Part shown: piece by piece, positions 34,872-44,230 of the stretch | Layout of the letters: every line of letters begins with the position of its first letter | Numbering within the stretch: the stretch's first letter is position 1 | Origin: Streptococcus taonis | Lineage (GTDB): Bacteria > Bacillota > Bacilli > Lactobacillales > Streptococcaceae | Reading direction: 5' to 3' | Assembly (NCBI RefSeq): GCF_029948085.1 | Contig: NZ_JARZZP010000014.1 | Coordinates: 1-64,000, forward strand | Length of the DNA stretch: 64,000 nucleotides | Position numbers and translations under genes: made by a program | The notes under the pieces: model-generated | Told to the model about the DNA's origin: nothing | What the model saw: the letters and a program-made list of their open reading frames with translations, nothing else | Databases searched by the model: none

Positions 34872-35686
34872 TAAAATTCTTTATAAACATAAGGATTCTC
34901 TGGTTTATCGACCTTGATGAAAGACTGGACTTCAAGGGTTGGGAGGACTTGGTTAAGTTCCTTGTGATAGTGATTGCTAATCTTACCTTTGACTCTCACC
35001 CAGGTGTTATTCTCATAATGATTGGTATTTCCTGTGGTTAAGAGACCAAAAACTCCTGAATCAGCGATACAGTGCATGATACCAAAGCGAAAGACAAATT
35101 GACTATCGGTATGATTAGGATCGTTATAGACAAAGCCAATAAACTCGATTTCCTTGCCTTCAAATTCATTTGGATAATCATAGATAGCTTCCATGACTTC
35201 CAAGTAATTCTCATCGGTGATGACAATACTAGATTGAGCTAAGTATTTATCAGCAATTTTACGAACAGTGTCTACATAAGCTGTGTGTGAATAAAACCTA
35301 CTGGTATCCGGTTTAAGATACTGACTGCTCGTACCTTCGCTTGCTTGGATTGCCTTGTCCGTTCCTTCTGACAGAGGAAAATAATATCCTTTTGCCGATA
35401 CTGTTTGCGAATCTAGCTCGACAGTTGGAAATGTAAACCCAACTAACAAAGGTAAACTTAGGAGGACAGAACTAGCAAGCTTGGCAGAAAACTTATGTAA
35501 GTGACTGTGTTCTTTCAAACGCTTGAAGCAAATATAGGCTTGAACAATGGCTAGTAACAAAGATAGAACCATTGTTATATAAGCCAGATAAGAGTAGTGG
35601 AGGTTTAGATATTGATTGAGCTTACCAGATAGGTGTAGATAAAGGGTTAAGAAAAAATAACTAATCAAAATAAGAAATCGTATCAT
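34871..35686 (-). CDS. TIGR03943/DUF1980 family protein (YcgQ-like)
   Basis: 271 aa from the ATG that overlaps the upstream stop as ATGA (35683-35686). A longer frame to 35752 has no support. Two or three N-terminal membrane spans, then an outside domain with a duplicated-looking beta region ending GLLTTGNTNHYENNTWVRVKG. It pairs with the permease upstream as in the YcgQ-YcgR arrangement of Bacillus. Substrate not established. Confidence 0.88.
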   Translation of the reverse strand: MIRFLILISYFFLTLYLHLSGKLNQYLNLHYSYLAYITMVLSLLLAIVQAYICFKRLKEHSHLHKFSAKLASSVLLSLPLLVGFTFPTVELDSQTVSAKGYYFPLSEGTDKAIQASEGTSSQYLKPDTSRFYSHTAYVDTVRKIADKYLAQSSIVITDENYLEVMEAIYDYPNEFEGKEIEFIGFVYNDPNHTDSQFVFRFGIMHCIADSGVFGLLTTGNTNHYENNTWVRVKGKISNHYHKELNQVLPTLEVQSFIKVDKPENPYVYKEF

Positions 35687-36588
35687 ATCATCACCCCGAC
35701 TAGATAAGAATAGACAAGAACAACAAGAGTCACAATGGTCATGAACTGCCAAATAAAGCGAGTTTTGAGATAATTTTTCATCATGAGTAAGTTCTTAACA
35801 TCAAACATAGGACCTATAACTAGAAAGGCAAGAACTGGAGCAAAACCAAAACTGGAGAGAAGAGAAGAGCCAATAAAGGCATCTGCCTCACTACAAAGCG
35901 ATAGTAAGAAAGATAAGAGCATTAAAAGAACAATAGCGAGTAGTGGTGTTGCACTAATAGATGTCAGAATACGAGTTGGTACATAAACCTGGACTATGCT
36001 AGCAAACAGACAACCGAAAACCAAATAACGTCCCATATCAAAGAATTCATCGATAGCTTGGATAAAGACCTGAAGAAGTTTCTGACCTGAAGTCAAGTGA
36101 GAAAAATCATGCTCATGACAAGCCAACCTATTTTCCTTCTGAATGGGTTCTTCCCAGAAAAATCCAAGGAAAATACCCAATATAGTAGCAACAAGAATCG
36201 AACCCAAAGCGCGGAGTAAGACCATTTTAAATGAATTACCAAAGGCCGAATAGGTCGCAAAGAGTACGATGGGATTGATGATAGGAGCTGTTACTAGAAA
36301 GGGAACAGCTGTATAGCTTGGAACCTTCTTCTCCAAGAAACGGTTGATGATCGGAACAATTCCACACTCACAAGAGGGGAAGAGAAACCCTATAAATGTA
36401 CCAAAAAAGATCCTCCCCAAACGATTTTTAGGGAGAAATCTATATACTTTTTCAGGAGTCACATAGACTTCAATAGCACCAGAGATAATACTACCAATCA
36501 AAACGAAGGGTAGGGCTTCAATGATGATTGATAGAAAAATAGCACCAGCTTGTAAAATACTAGAAGGTAGGCTTTGAAAGAAATCCAT
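35683..36588 (-). CDS. Permease of the UPF0718/DUF318 family (YcgR/YraQ-like)
   Basis: 301 aa, about eight membrane spans. Family signature FPSCECGIVPI (about 71-81) with its Cys pair, and LVTAPIINPIV (about 98-108). A possible metal or small-molecule permease. It contains a His-rich spot (HEHDFSH, about 158-164). Coupled to the DUF1980 gene downstream (4-nt overlap). The 43-aa gene lies immediately upstream with no spacing. Confidence 0.9.
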   Translation of the reverse strand: MDFFQSLPSSILQAGAIFLSIIIEALPFVLIGSIISGAIEVYVTPEKVYRFLPKNRLGRIFFGTFIGFLFPSCECGIVPIINRFLEKKVPSYTAVPFLVTAPIINPIVLFATYSAFGNSFKMVLLRALGSILVATILGIFLGFFWEEPIQKENRLACHEHDFSHLTSGQKLLQVFIQAIDEFFDMGRYLVFGCLFASIVQVYVPTRILTSISATPLLAIVLLMLLSFLLSLCSEADAFIGSSLLSSFGFAPVLAFLVIGPMFDVKNLLMMKNYLKTRFIWQFMTIVTLVVLVYSYLVGVMI

Positions 36589-36720
36589 CTATTTTTTCTT
36601 TTCTGCCTTTTCTTTCTTTTCTTTGTCATCTGGAAATGTCACTTGCTTTAAATCAGGTAGTTTAGCGAACTCTTCGAACATCTTATCTAAGTCATCAGTT
36701 TTTGTAAATTTAACAGCCAT
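36589..36720 (-). CDS. 43-aa conserved small protein (SPJ_0845-like)
   Basis: Short minus-strand frame, 43 codons plus stop, beginning MAVKFTKTDDLDKMFEEFAK and ending in a Lys/Glu-rich tail. SD GAGG is present 9 nt before ATG, with a TATAAT box further upstream, and its stop directly abuts the ATG of the permease gene. From memory it resembles the SPJ_0845 small-protein family of streptococci. No function known. Confidence 0.8.
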   Translation of the reverse strand: MAVKFTKTDDLDKMFEEFAKLPDLKQVTFPDDKEKKEKAEKKK

Positions 36721-36751
36721 TGGGCATACCTCAATTCTTATTGTTTCCTCT

Positions 36752-36757
36752 ATTATA
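36752..36757 (-). promoter_or_regulatory. -10 box of the small protein/YcgRQ operon
   Basis: TATAAT on the minus strand, 31 bp before the ATG of the 43-aa gene. -35 weak. Confidence 0.55.
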
Positions 36758-36868
36758 CTATTATTTCAGCCAAAAGGTTTAATTTTAAATTGTTAAGACC
36801 AATGAATTTTTATCTTCAACAAATACCAAGCTAACTGTGACATTAATGAAAACAAGCTTTCTTCCTTA

Positions 36869-36877
36869 TGGTATAAT
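36869..36877 (+). promoter_or_regulatory. Extended -10 promoter of tex
   Basis: TGGTATAAT (36869-36877) ends 6 bases before the tex ATG at 36884, predicting a leaderless message. Confidence 0.65.
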
Positions 36878-36883
36878 AGTCTC

Positions 36884-39013
36884 ATGGATAAAAAATATGA
36901 AAAAATTTCCCAAGATTTGGGTGTAACCTTAAAGCAAATTGATACGGTCTTGTCTTTGACAGCAGAAGGAGCAACCATTCCCTTTATCGCTCGTTATCGG
37001 AAAGACATGACTGGTAGTTTAGATGAAGTAGCTATCAAAGCTATTATCGACCTTGATAAAAGTCTTACCAACCTCAATGACCGTAAGGAAGCTGTTTTGG
37101 CAAAAATCAAAGAGCAAGGTAAGTTGACCAAAGAGTTAGAAGAAGCCATCTTAGCTGCTGAAAAACTCGCAGACGTTGAAGAGCTCTATCTTCCCTATAA
37201 GGAAAAACGTCGCACCAAGGCAACGATTGCGCGTGAGGCGGGACTCTTCCCACTTGCTCGTCTAATCCTACAGAATGTTTCTGACCTAGAAAAAGAAGCA
37301 GAAACATTTGTCTGTGAAGGTTTTGAGACTCCACAAGATGCTTTAGCGGGTGCAGTTGATATTTTGGTCGAAGCTCTCTCTGAGGATGTCAACTTACGTT
37401 CAATGACTTATCAAGAGGTCCTTAGACATTCTAAGATTACATCCCAAGTCAAAGACGAGAGTCTTGATGAAAAGCAAGTCTTTCAGATTTATTACGATTT
37501 CTCAGAGACGGTTGCTAACATGCAGGGATATCGTACTCTTGCCCTTAATCGTGGTGAGAAGTTAGGCATCTTGAAGATTGGTTTTGAGCATGCAGTTGAT
37601 CGTATCCAAGCCTTCTTTGCTTCTCGTTTTAAGGTTAAAAATGCCTATATTGAAGAAGTTATTCAGCAATCTGTTAAGAAGAAGGTACTGCCAGCTATCG
37701 AGCGTCGTATCCGTACAGAGTTAACAGAGAAGGCAGAAGAAGGAGCTATTCAACTATTTTCTGACAATCTGCGTAATCTTCTTCTGGTAGGACCTCTTAA
37801 AGGGCGCGTGGTTCTTGGATTTGACCCTGCCTTTCGTACAGGTGCCAAACTTGCGGTCGTTGATGCGACTGGTAAGATGCTGACAACGCAAGTCATTTAT
37901 CCAGTCAAACCAGCTTCAGCTCGTCAGATTGAAGAAGCCAAGCGTGATTTGGCTGATTTGATTGGCCAATACGGTGTTGAAATCATCGCTATCGGAAATG
38001 GAACTGCCAGTCGTGAGAGTGAAGCTTTTGTCGCCGAAGTGCTCAAGGATTTTCCAGAAATTAGCTATGTCATTGTCAATGAGAGCGGTGCATCTGTCTA
38101 CTCAGCTAGTGAACTTGCTCGTCAAGAGTTCCCTGACTTAACCGTTGAGAAACGTTCTGCTATTTCTATTGCACGTCGCTTGCAAGACCCACTTGCTGAG
38201 TTGGTTAAAATTGATCCCAAATCCATCGGTGTCGGTCAATATCAGCACGATGTTAGTCAAAAGAAACTATCTGAAAGTCTAGACTTTGTTGTTGATACAG
38301 TAGTTAACCAAGTCGGTGTCAATGTCAATACAGCTAGTCCAGCCTTACTTTCGCATGTAGCTGGGCTTAACAAAACAATCTCTGAAAATATTGTTAAGTA
38401 TCGTGAAGAAGAAGGAAAAATCACCTCACGAGCTCAAATCAAGAAAGTTCCCCGTTTAGGTGCTAAAGCGTTTGAACAGTCTGCAGGATTCCTCCGTATC
38501 CCTGAAAGTAGCAATATCCTTGACAATACTGGTGTTCACCCAGAAAACTATGTTGCTGTTAAGGAACTCTTCAAACGTTTGGACATTAAAGACCTAAATG
38601 AAGAAGCGCAAGCCAAACTCAAATCTGTTTCAATCAAGGAAATGGCTCAAGAGCTAGACCTCGGTCAAGAAACACTTAAAGATATTATCGCAGACCTTCT
38701 CAAACCAGGTCGTGATTTCCGTGATTCTTTTGACGCTCCAGTTCTTCGCCAGGATGTCTTGGATATCAAAGACTTACAAGTTGGGCAAAAGCTTGAAGGA
38801 GTTGTGCGCAACGTCGTTGACTTCGGTGCCTTTGTTGATATCGGTATCCATGAGGATGGCCTGATTCATATCTCTCACATGAGCAAGAAATTCATCAAGC
38901 ATCCGAGTCAGGTAGTATCGGTCGGTGATTTGGTAACCGTTTGGGTGAAAAAAATCGATGCTGACCGCGAAAAAGTGAATCTGTCGCTTCTTGCACCTAA
39001 TGAATCTAACTGA
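36884..39013 (+). CDS. tex: Tex-family RNA-binding protein
   Basis: 709 aa, full length. Nucleic-acid-binding protein linked to transcription fidelity. Order: N-terminal helical Tex domain ([15 protein letters not shown] about 27-41), YqgF/RNase H-like domain (about 310-440, [18 protein letters not shown]), helix-hairpin-helix units (about 490-560), S1 domain at the C-terminus (about 630-700, [20 protein letters not shown]). No SD, because the promoter sits 6 nt from ATG. The SprT gene overlaps its 3' end by 14 nt. Confidence 0.95.
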   Translation: MDKKYEKISQDLGVTLKQIDTVLSLTAEGATIPFIARYRKDMTGSLDEVAIKAIIDLDKSLTNLNDRKEAVLAKIKEQGKLTKELEEAILAAEKLADVEELYLPYKEKRRTKATIAREAGLFPLARLILQNVSDLEKEAETFVCEGFETPQDALAGAVDILVEALSEDVNLRSMTYQEVLRHSKITSQVKDESLDEKQVFQIYYDFSETVANMQGYRTLALNRGEKLGILKIGFEHAVDRIQAFFASRFKVKNAYIEEVIQQSVKKKVLPAIERRIRTELTEKAEEGAIQLFSDNLRNLLLVGPLKGRVVLGFDPAFRTGAKLAVVDATGKMLTTQVIYPVKPASARQIEEAKRDLADLIGQYGVEIIAIGNGTASRESEAFVAEVLKDFPEISYVIVNESGASVYSASELARQEFPDLTVEKRSAISIARRLQDPLAELVKIDPKSIGVGQYQHDVSQKKLSESLDFVVDTVVNQVGVNVNTASPALLSHVAGLNKTISENIVKYREEEGKITSRAQIKKVPRLGAKAFEQSAGFLRIPESSNILDNTGVHPENYVAVKELFKRLDIKDLNEEAQAKLKSVSIKEMAQELDLGQETLKDIIADLLKPGRDFRDSFDAPVLRQDVLDIKDLQVGQKLEGVVRNVVDFGAFVDIGIHEDGLIHISHMSKKFIKHPSQVVSVGDLVTVWVKKIDADREKVNLSLLAPNESN

Positions 39014-39449
39014 TTACGTTAAACAGGTTTCTATAGAAGACTTTGGAAAACCTTTCAAACACCAAGCTCAATGGAATACTCGTCTACGGTCGACAGGTGG
39101 ACGATTTTTTCCTAAGGATGGTCATTTGGATTTCAATCCCAAAGTATATCAAGAACTTGGTTTAGAGGTTTTTCGTAAAATTGTTCGTCATGAGCTCTGC
39201 CATTATCATCTTTACTTTGAAGGCAAGGGCTATCAGCATAAGGATTTAGCCTTTAAGCAACTTCTAAAAGAGGTCGATGGTCTCCGCTTTGTTCCTCCCT
39301 TATCAAGTGCCAATCAAAAGCCAAGCTTAGTCTATACTTGTCAGACTTGTCACCAAATCTATCAAAGAAAGCGAAAAATCGATACCAAACGCTATCGTTG
39401 TGGTCTCTGTCGTGGAAAGCTCCTCTTGTTAAATCGGCCTAAGGACTGA
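39000..39449 (+). CDS. SprT-like zinc metalloprotease-fold protein
   Basis: 149 aa from ATG 39000 (MNLTDYVKQ), starting inside the end of tex in another frame. The HExxH-type motif HELCHYH (about 65-71) with downstream His, then a zinc ribbon CQTCHQ and CGLCRGK near the C-terminus. Matches the SprT/YdcK family conserved in Firmicutes. Translationally coupled to tex. Confidence 0.9.
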   Translation: MNLTDYVKQVSIEDFGKPFKHQAQWNTRLRSTGGRFFPKDGHLDFNPKVYQELGLEVFRKIVRHELCHYHLYFEGKGYQHKDLAFKQLLKEVDGLRFVPPLSSANQKPSLVYTCQTCHQIYQRKRKIDTKRYRCGLCRGKLLLLNRPKD

Positions 39450-39468
39450 TGTAGACAGTTTAGCTTAG

Positions 39469-39477
39469 TGCTATACT
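39469..39477 (+). promoter_or_regulatory. Extended -10 promoter of the PspC-domain gene
   Basis: TGCTATACT, 31 bp before the ATG at 39509. SD GAAAGAGGAA. Confidence 0.65.
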
Positions 39478-39508
39478 AATATTAAGAAAACCGAAAGAGG
39501 AATAAATT

Positions 39509-39781
39509 ATGAATACAAAATTTTATAAAATGAGAAGAAATCGCATGATATCAGGTGTTCTTGCAGGTCTATCTGATAAGTGGAATCTTGATGTAACCCT
39601 AGTTCGTTTCCTTTTTGCAATCTTTACAATCGCAAACTTTGGACTCGGGATTATTATCTACATTATCCTCGCTTCGATCCTACCAACAAAAGAAGATATC
39701 GAAGCTGAAATGTATGGAACAGGCCCACGCAAGATCAAAGATGCCCAGCCTATCAATGATGACGAAGGTTGGTTTTGGTGA
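39509..39781 (+). CDS. PspC-domain membrane protein
   Basis: 90 aa. Phage-shock-protein-C domain: KMRRNRMISGVLAGLSDKWN at the N-terminus, then one hydrophobic span (about 45-64). Envelope-stress-related in other bacteria; stand-alone in streptococci. Own promoter and terminator. Confidence 0.92.
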   Translation: MNTKFYKMRRNRMISGVLAGLSDKWNLDVTLVRFLFAIFTIANFGLGIIIYIILASILPTKEDIEAEMYGTGPRKIKDAQPINDDEGWFW

Positions 39782-39810
39782 TTTTTATTAACTGTTTATA
39801 TTTTGATAGC

Positions 39811-39838
39811 AAAAAAGATACCGCGCGGTATCTTTTTT
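39811..39838. terminator. Perfectly palindromic bidirectional terminator
   Basis: A 28-bp perfect palindrome with half AAAAAAGATACCGC, ending in T6 on either strand. It serves both the PspC-domain gene and the converging VIT1-family gene, whose stop codon overlaps it. Confidence 0.92.
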
Positions 39839-40532
39839 AAATACTAAACAATTGTCCAAATAGATAGGTCACTCCCATGGTTAAAAGACCAATACAAAGG
39901 TTACGAATCATAGCTGTTTTGGTTGGTGCTTTTCCAAGTTTAGCACTGGTGTAGCCGGTAACTAATAGAGAAATTGCTACAATAACAACAGTAGCAGGGA
40001 TTCGGTAGTCACTTGGAAAGATTGTAACCGAAAGCATTGGTGGTAAACTACCAAGAACAAAAGCGATGAAGCTAGATGTTGCAGCATGCCAAGGATTAGT
40101 AAATTCTTCGTACTCGATTCCGTATTTTTCCTCAACCAAAGCCTTGAGAGGATTTTTTAGAAAAGCTTTATTGACTAAAAGTTGAGCTGAAGTTTCACAC
40201 TCACCATTTTGAAGATAAGCAGCATAGAGGGATTTTTTTGCAGCTTCGAGATCCTTATCCAAAAGTAATTGTTCACGCGCTACAGCGGCTTCCTCAGTGT
40301 CTTTTTGAGTAGATACAGAGACATACTCGCCTCCAGCCATTGAGAAGGCACCTGCTAAGATTGCTGCTAAACCTGAGAGAAAGATAATCCAGATATTGCT
40401 GGTTGCACTGGCAACCCCTATAACAACACCTGCAATGGAAATAATCCCGTCATTAGCTCCAAGAACACCAGCACGTAGGATATTTAAACGACCAGCAAAG
40501 TTTGTATCTATTTCATGTTTATTTTCTGACAT
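39837..40532 (-). CDS. VIT1/CCC1-family Fe/Mn transporter
   Basis: 231 aa from ATG 40532 (MSENKHE), with SD AAGGAG. An upstream extension lacks an SD. About five membrane spans. The family's conserved N-terminus LRAGVLGANDGIIS (about 18-31), the metal-binding cytoplasmic helical insert (about 85-145) and GEYVSVSTQ are seen. Likely exports or sequesters manganese or iron. Monocistronic. Confidence 0.92.
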   Translation of the reverse strand: MSENKHEIDTNFAGRLNILRAGVLGANDGIISIAGVVIGVASATSNIWIIFLSGLAAILAGAFSMAGGEYVSVSTQKDTEEAAVAREQLLLDKDLEAAKKSLYAAYLQNGECETSAQLLVNKAFLKNPLKALVEEKYGIEYEEFTNPWHAATSSFIAFVLGSLPPMLSVTIFPSDYRIPATVVIVAISLLVTGYTSAKLGKAPTKTAMIRNLCIGLLTMGVTYLFGQLFSI

Positions 40533-40675
40533 AGTATTCTCCTTTATATCTAGTATAAAGGATAGGAGAAGTGAAAACAAACATTTTTAACTATCTGAAA
40601 AAAGTTCTACAATTCTAATAAAAGATTGCTATTTTTCTCTATCAGGCATAGCCATAGCTATTGCTTATGCCAAGA

Positions 40676-40691
40676 TATAACAAAGTTGTAT
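40676..40691. promoter_or_regulatory. Candidate LysR-type (CmbR/MtaR-like) operator of the metY-like gene
   Basis: TATAACAAAGTTGTAT, an imperfect dyad, abuts the -35 hexamer. It resembles the MtaR/CmbR-type methionine/cysteine boxes of streptococci (TATAGTTT-S-AAACTATA type), with mismatches. Confidence 0.4.
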
Positions 40692-40720
40692 TTGTAACCT
40701 AGTGAAATAGGTGATACAAT
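40692..40720 (+). promoter_or_regulatory. Promoter of the metY-like gene
   Basis: -35 TTGTAA (40692-40697), 17-bp spacer, extended -10 TGATACAAT (hexamer 40715-40720). Confidence 0.65.
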
Positions 40721-40747
40721 GAACCTAATGAAATCTTTGGAGGTCTG

Positions 40748-42031
40748 ATGATGACTCGTGAATTTAAATTTGAAACCCTACAATTGCATGCAGGACAAGT
40801 TGTAGATGCTACTACCAAATCTCGTGCTGTACCCATTTACCAAACAACATCTTTTGTATTTGAAGATACACAAGAAGGAGCAGAACTTTTTGCACTTCAG
40901 AAAGCTGGGAATATCTATACTCGTATTACTAACCCAACAACTTCATCCTTTGAAGAGCGTATTGCAGCTCTTGAAGGTGGTGTTGGTGCTCTTGCCACAG
41001 CATCTGGGATGGCAGCTCTTACTTATACTATTCTTGGACTTGCTCACGCAGGTGACCATGTTGTTGCAGCTTCAACTATCTACGGTGGTACTTTTAACCT
41101 ATTGAAAGAAACCCTTCCTCGTTACGGAATCACCACAACTTTTGTTGATATCGATAATCTAGAAGAGGTAGAAGCAGCGATTAAAGACAATACCAAACTT
41201 GTTTTGATTGAAACCTTGGGAAATCCAGTCATCAACATTCCTGATATCGAAAAAATTGCTGAAATTGCTCATAAACATCAGATTCCTTTGGTTGCAGACA
41301 ATACCTTTGCAACACCATATCTGATCAATGTCTTTTCTCACGGTGTAGATATCGCAGTCCACTCGGCTACTAAGTTTATCGGTGGTCATGGTACAACAAT
41401 CGGTGGTGTTATCGTTGATAGTGGGAAGTTTGACTGGACTGCTTCAGGGAAATTCCCTCAATTAGTCGAAGAAGATCCAAGCTACCACAATATCAGCTAT
41501 ACTCGTGATGTTGGTGCTGCAGCTTTTATCGTTGCTGCTCGTGTTCAACTGCTTCGCGATATGGGAGCTGCCCTTTCACCATTTAACTCATTCTTGCTCT
41601 TGCAAGGCCTTGAAACACTTTCTCTCCGTGTAGAACGCCATGTTCAAAACGCTGAGAAAATCGTTGATTTCCTTGTGAACCATCCAAAGGTTGAAAAAGT
41701 TAATTATCCAAAATTAGCTGATAGCCCTTACCATACCTTAGCAGAGAAATATTTACCAAAAGGTGTTGGTTCAATCTTTACCTTCCATGTTAAAGGTGGA
41801 GAAGCAGAAGCACGTAAGGTGATTGACAACTTGGAAATCTTTTCAAACCTAGCCAATGTGGCAGATGCAAAATCATTGGTCGTTCATCCAGCAACTACAA
41901 CTCATGCCCAGTTGTCTGACTCAGATTTAGAAGCAGCAGGGGTAACTAAAAATCAAATTCGTCTATCAATTGGTCTTGAAAATGTTGATGATTTGATTGA
42001 AGATTTGCGTCTTGCTCTTGAAAATATTTAA
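40748..42031 (+). CDS. O-acetylhomoserine/O-acetylserine sulfhydrylase (MetY-like)
   Basis: Cys/Met-metabolism PLP enzyme incorporating sulfide into acetylated homoserine or serine. 427 aa, the MetY length class (cystathionine synthases are near 380). N-terminal RITNPTTSSFEERIAALE, Schiff-base Lys in SATKFIGGHGT (about residue 208). SD GGAGG, then two adjacent ATGs (40748, 40751). Called CysD in some pneumococcal annotations. Read toward radC across a hairpin. Confidence 0.93.
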   Translation: MMTREFKFETLQLHAGQVVDATTKSRAVPIYQTTSFVFEDTQEGAELFALQKAGNIYTRITNPTTSSFEERIAALEGGVGALATASGMAALTYTILGLAHAGDHVVAASTIYGGTFNLLKETLPRYGITTTFVDIDNLEEVEAAIKDNTKLVLIETLGNPVINIPDIEKIAEIAHKHQIPLVADNTFATPYLINVFSHGVDIAVHSATKFIGGHGTTIGGVIVDSGKFDWTASGKFPQLVEEDPSYHNISYTRDVGAAAFIVAARVQLLRDMGAALSPFNSFLLLQGLETLSLRVERHVQNAEKIVDFLVNHPKVEKVNYPKLADSPYHTLAEKYLPKGVGSIFTFHVKGGEAEARKVIDNLEIFSNLANVADAKSLVVHPATTTHAQLSDSDLEAAGVTKNQIRLSIGLENVDDLIEDLRLALENI

Positions 42032-42058
42032 AAATATATAAAATTTATCTGGTTTAAG

Positions 42059-42094
42059 ATCCTTCTCACGAATAATAAAGTGAGGAGGATTTTT
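42059..42094 (+). promoter_or_regulatory. Hairpin that contains the radC Shine-Dalgarno
   Basis: ATCCTTCTCAC (42059-42069) pairs with GTGAGGAGGAT (42080-42090) with one G-T pair and a 10-nt loop, followed by TTTT. The 3' arm is the radC ribosome-binding site (GAGGAGG), 5 nt from ATG. It may be a metY terminator, an RBS-hiding switch, or both. Confidence 0.7.
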
Positions 42095-42775
42095 ATGTAT
42101 AGTATTTCATTTCAAGAAGATTCACTCTTGCCAAGAGAACGGCTGGTGACAGAAGGAGTGGGAGCTCTGAGCAATCAGGAATTACTAGCTATTTTACTCA
42201 GAACAGGAACTCGTCAATCGACTGTTTTTGAAATCGCTCAAAAAGTATTGAATCAATTAAGTTGCTTAACTGATTTGAAAAAAATGACCCTACAAGAACT
42301 ACAGGGATTATCAGGTATTGGTAGAGTGAAAGCTATTGAGTTGCAAGCCATGATTGAACTGGGCCATCGTATTCATAAGCAAGAAACCATGGAGGCAGAG
42401 AGTATTCTCAGTAGTCAAAGGTTGGCTAAAAAGATGCAAGCTGAACTGGGAGATAAAAAACAAGAGCACCTGGTGGCGCTCTATCTTAATACTCAAAATC
42501 AAATCATTCATCAGCAAACCATTTTTATCGGCTCAGCTACTAGAAGTATTGCTGAACCACGGGAAATTCTCCACTATGCTTTAAAGCATATGGCAACATC
42601 TGTGATACTGGTTCACAATCACCCTTCTGGTGCTGTCATGCCAAGTAGAAATGATGACCATGTTACGAAGCTTGTCAAAGAAGCCTGTGAATTAATGGGG
42701 TTGGTCTTATTGGATCATCTTATCGTCTCACACTCCGATTATTTTAGTTACCGTGAGAAGACGGATCTGGTGTAA
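42095..42775 (+). CDS. radC: RadC family protein (JAMM/MPN+ domain)
   Basis: 226 aa from ATG 42095 (MYSISFQED), SD GAGGAGG. N-terminal helix-hairpin-helix ([12 protein letters not shown] about 69-80), C-terminal JAMM metalloenzyme-like domain with HNHPSG (about 173-178) and following Asp. Historically linked to DNA repair, now considered doubtful; role unknown. Confidence 0.94.
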   Translation: MYSISFQEDSLLPRERLVTEGVGALSNQELLAILLRTGTRQSTVFEIAQKVLNQLSCLTDLKKMTLQELQGLSGIGRVKAIELQAMIELGHRIHKQETMEAESILSSQRLAKKMQAELGDKKQEHLVALYLNTQNQIIHQQTIFIGSATRSIAEPREILHYALKHMATSVILVHNHPSGAVMPSRNDDHVTKLVKEACELMGLVLLDHLIVSHSDYFSYREKTDLV

Positions 42776-42800
42776 AAAACCTGTATATGATACAGGTTTT
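42776..42800. terminator. Bidirectional terminator between radC and the puuD-like gene
   Basis: AAAACCTGTAT (42776-42786), loop ATG, ATACAGGTTTT (42790-42800). Confidence 0.9.
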
Positions 42801-43488
42801 ACAATTCATTGACGACATAGTCGAAAAGTGTTTTATCTTTGGGGCGATTTTCAAAGAGAAATTCAGGATGCCATTGAACACCGAGGTAAGGGAAACCATC
42901 CGTTGTTGTAACAGCCTCGATAATTCCATCTTTAGGATCATGAGCTACAACCTTGAGATTTGGAGCTAGGTCCTTAATACTCTGATGGTGGAAAGAGTTG
43001 ATATGAGAGATTTCTCCATAGATTTCTCGAAGAATAGTATCAGGCTCGGTGACTAAACGTTGAGTTGTATACTCGGCTGAAGTATCCTGCCAATGGTCTT
43101 CAATATCTTGATAAAGAGTTCCTCCCATAGCCACATTAAAGAGCTGGGTGCCTCGACAAACAGAAAAAATTGGTTTCTTTTGTTTGATTGCTTCTTCAAT
43201 GAGTGCCAACTCAAAAAAATCGCGTTGAAGGTGGTAGTCATCGCTATCGATCGTTTTAGATTCACCATAGAACTTTGGATCGACATTTTGTCCACCAGTT
43301 AAAATGAGTTTATCAATCAAGCTAATGTAGTAACTGGCCATTTCTTGATCACCAATTGGTAGGATAATGGGAATTCCCCCAGCTTCCTTGACTCCTTCAA
43401 CAAAGCCCTTCGCAGCATAGCTCATCATCAGCTCATCATCAGGATGAGCTTTTTCGTTTCCTGTAATCCCAATAACTGGTTTTTTCAT
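42799..43488 (-). CDS. Gamma-glutamyl-gamma-aminobutyrate hydrolase family (PuuD-like class I glutamine amidotransferase)
   Basis: 229 aa. Nucleophile Cys111 in FSVCRGTQ, His and Glu in GVQWHPEF (about 204-211). Hydrolyses gamma-glutamyl amides such as gamma-glutamyl-GABA in E. coli; the streptococcal substrate is not established. Lies 15 bp downstream of rex on the minus strand, so probably co-transcribed. Confidence 0.92.
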   Translation of the reverse strand: MKKPVIGITGNEKAHPDDELMMSYAAKGFVEGVKEAGGIPIILPIGDQEMASYYISLIDKLILTGGQNVDPKFYGESKTIDSDDYHLQRDFFELALIEEAIKQKKPIFSVCRGTQLFNVAMGGTLYQDIEDHWQDTSAEYTTQRLVTEPDTILREIYGEISHINSFHHQSIKDLAPNLKVVAHDPKDGIIEAVTTTDGFPYLGVQWHPEFLFENRPKDKTLFDYVVNEL

Positions 43489-43503
43489 AAATGCTTACGC
43501 TTT

Positions 43504-44145
43504 CTAATCCTCTTTTCTCATGAAATAGAGGAGAGTTTGCAATTCACTAGTTAAATCCACATACTGAGCTACCACATCTTTTGGTAGTTGGAGATGAACG
43601 GGTGAAAAGCTTAAAATTCCTTTAATACCTGCTTCAACAAGAAGATTAGCTACTTCTTGTGATTTGACACTCGGAACAGTTAAGATTGCAGTTTTAACAT
43701 CTGCATTTTTTATTTTCTCCTTGATTTGGGAAATTCCATAAATTGGGATTCCATCGGGAGTTTTTGTCCCAACCTCAGGATGATCATCCAAATCAAAAGC
43801 CATAATGATTTTCATTTTGTTTCGTTCGTGGAAACGGTAGTGAAGGAGAGCGTGCCCCATATTACCAATACCCACCAACATAACATTTGTAATAGAATTA
43901 TCATTTAGAAGATCAGCAAAAAACGTCATTAGTTTTTTGACATCGTAGCCAAATCCACGGCGACCAAGTTCACCAAAGTAGGAAAAATCTCGTCTAACGG
44001 TAGCAGAATCAATACCAATGGCCTCGGCAATTTGTTTTGAGTTGGCTCTTTCAATCTTTTCTGCATGAAATCTTTTAAAGATACGATAATAAAGAGAAAG
44101 TCTCTTTGCTGTTGCTTTTGGAATAGCAGACTGTTTTTCTTTCAC
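43504..44145 (-). CDS. rex: Redox-sensing transcriptional repressor Rex
   Basis: 213 aa. Winged-helix DNA-binding domain (about 10-80, [20 protein letters not shown]) and Rossmann NAD(H)-binding domain with GIGNMGHAL (about 92-100). Represses fermentation genes when NADH is low. A Rex-like operator (44184-44201) lies 39 bp upstream of its start, suggesting autoregulation. Confidence 0.97.
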   Translation of the reverse strand: MKEKQSAIPKATAKRLSLYYRIFKRFHAEKIERANSKQIAEAIGIDSATVRRDFSYFGELGRRGFGYDVKKLMTFFADLLNDNSITNVMLVGIGNMGHALLHYRFHERNKMKIIMAFDLDDHPEVGTKTPDGIPIYGISQIKEKIKNADVKTAILTVPSVKSQEVANLLVEAGIKGILSFSPVHLQLPKDVVAQYVDLTSELQTLLYFMRKED

Positions 44146-44183
44146 AAAATCACAACCTTTCTAAATACTATTTTATAGAAAGA

Positions 44184-44201
44184 TTGTGAAAAAATCAACA
44201 A
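44184..44201. promoter_or_regulatory. Candidate Rex operator
   Basis: TTGTGAAAAAATCAACAA, close to the Rex consensus TTGTGAAWWWWTTCACAA (left half perfect, right half degenerate), located just upstream of rex. Confidence 0.6.
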
Positions 44202-44208
44202 AAATAAG

Positions 44209-44230
44209 AAAAAACTAAGAAAAATCTTAG
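44209..44230 (-). terminator. Terminator of the prs-to-DUF4649 gene group
   Basis: CTAAGA (44215-44220), AAAA, TCTTAG (44225-44230). Read on the minus strand, it is followed by T6. It overlaps the stop codon of the DUF4649 gene. Confidence 0.78.
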
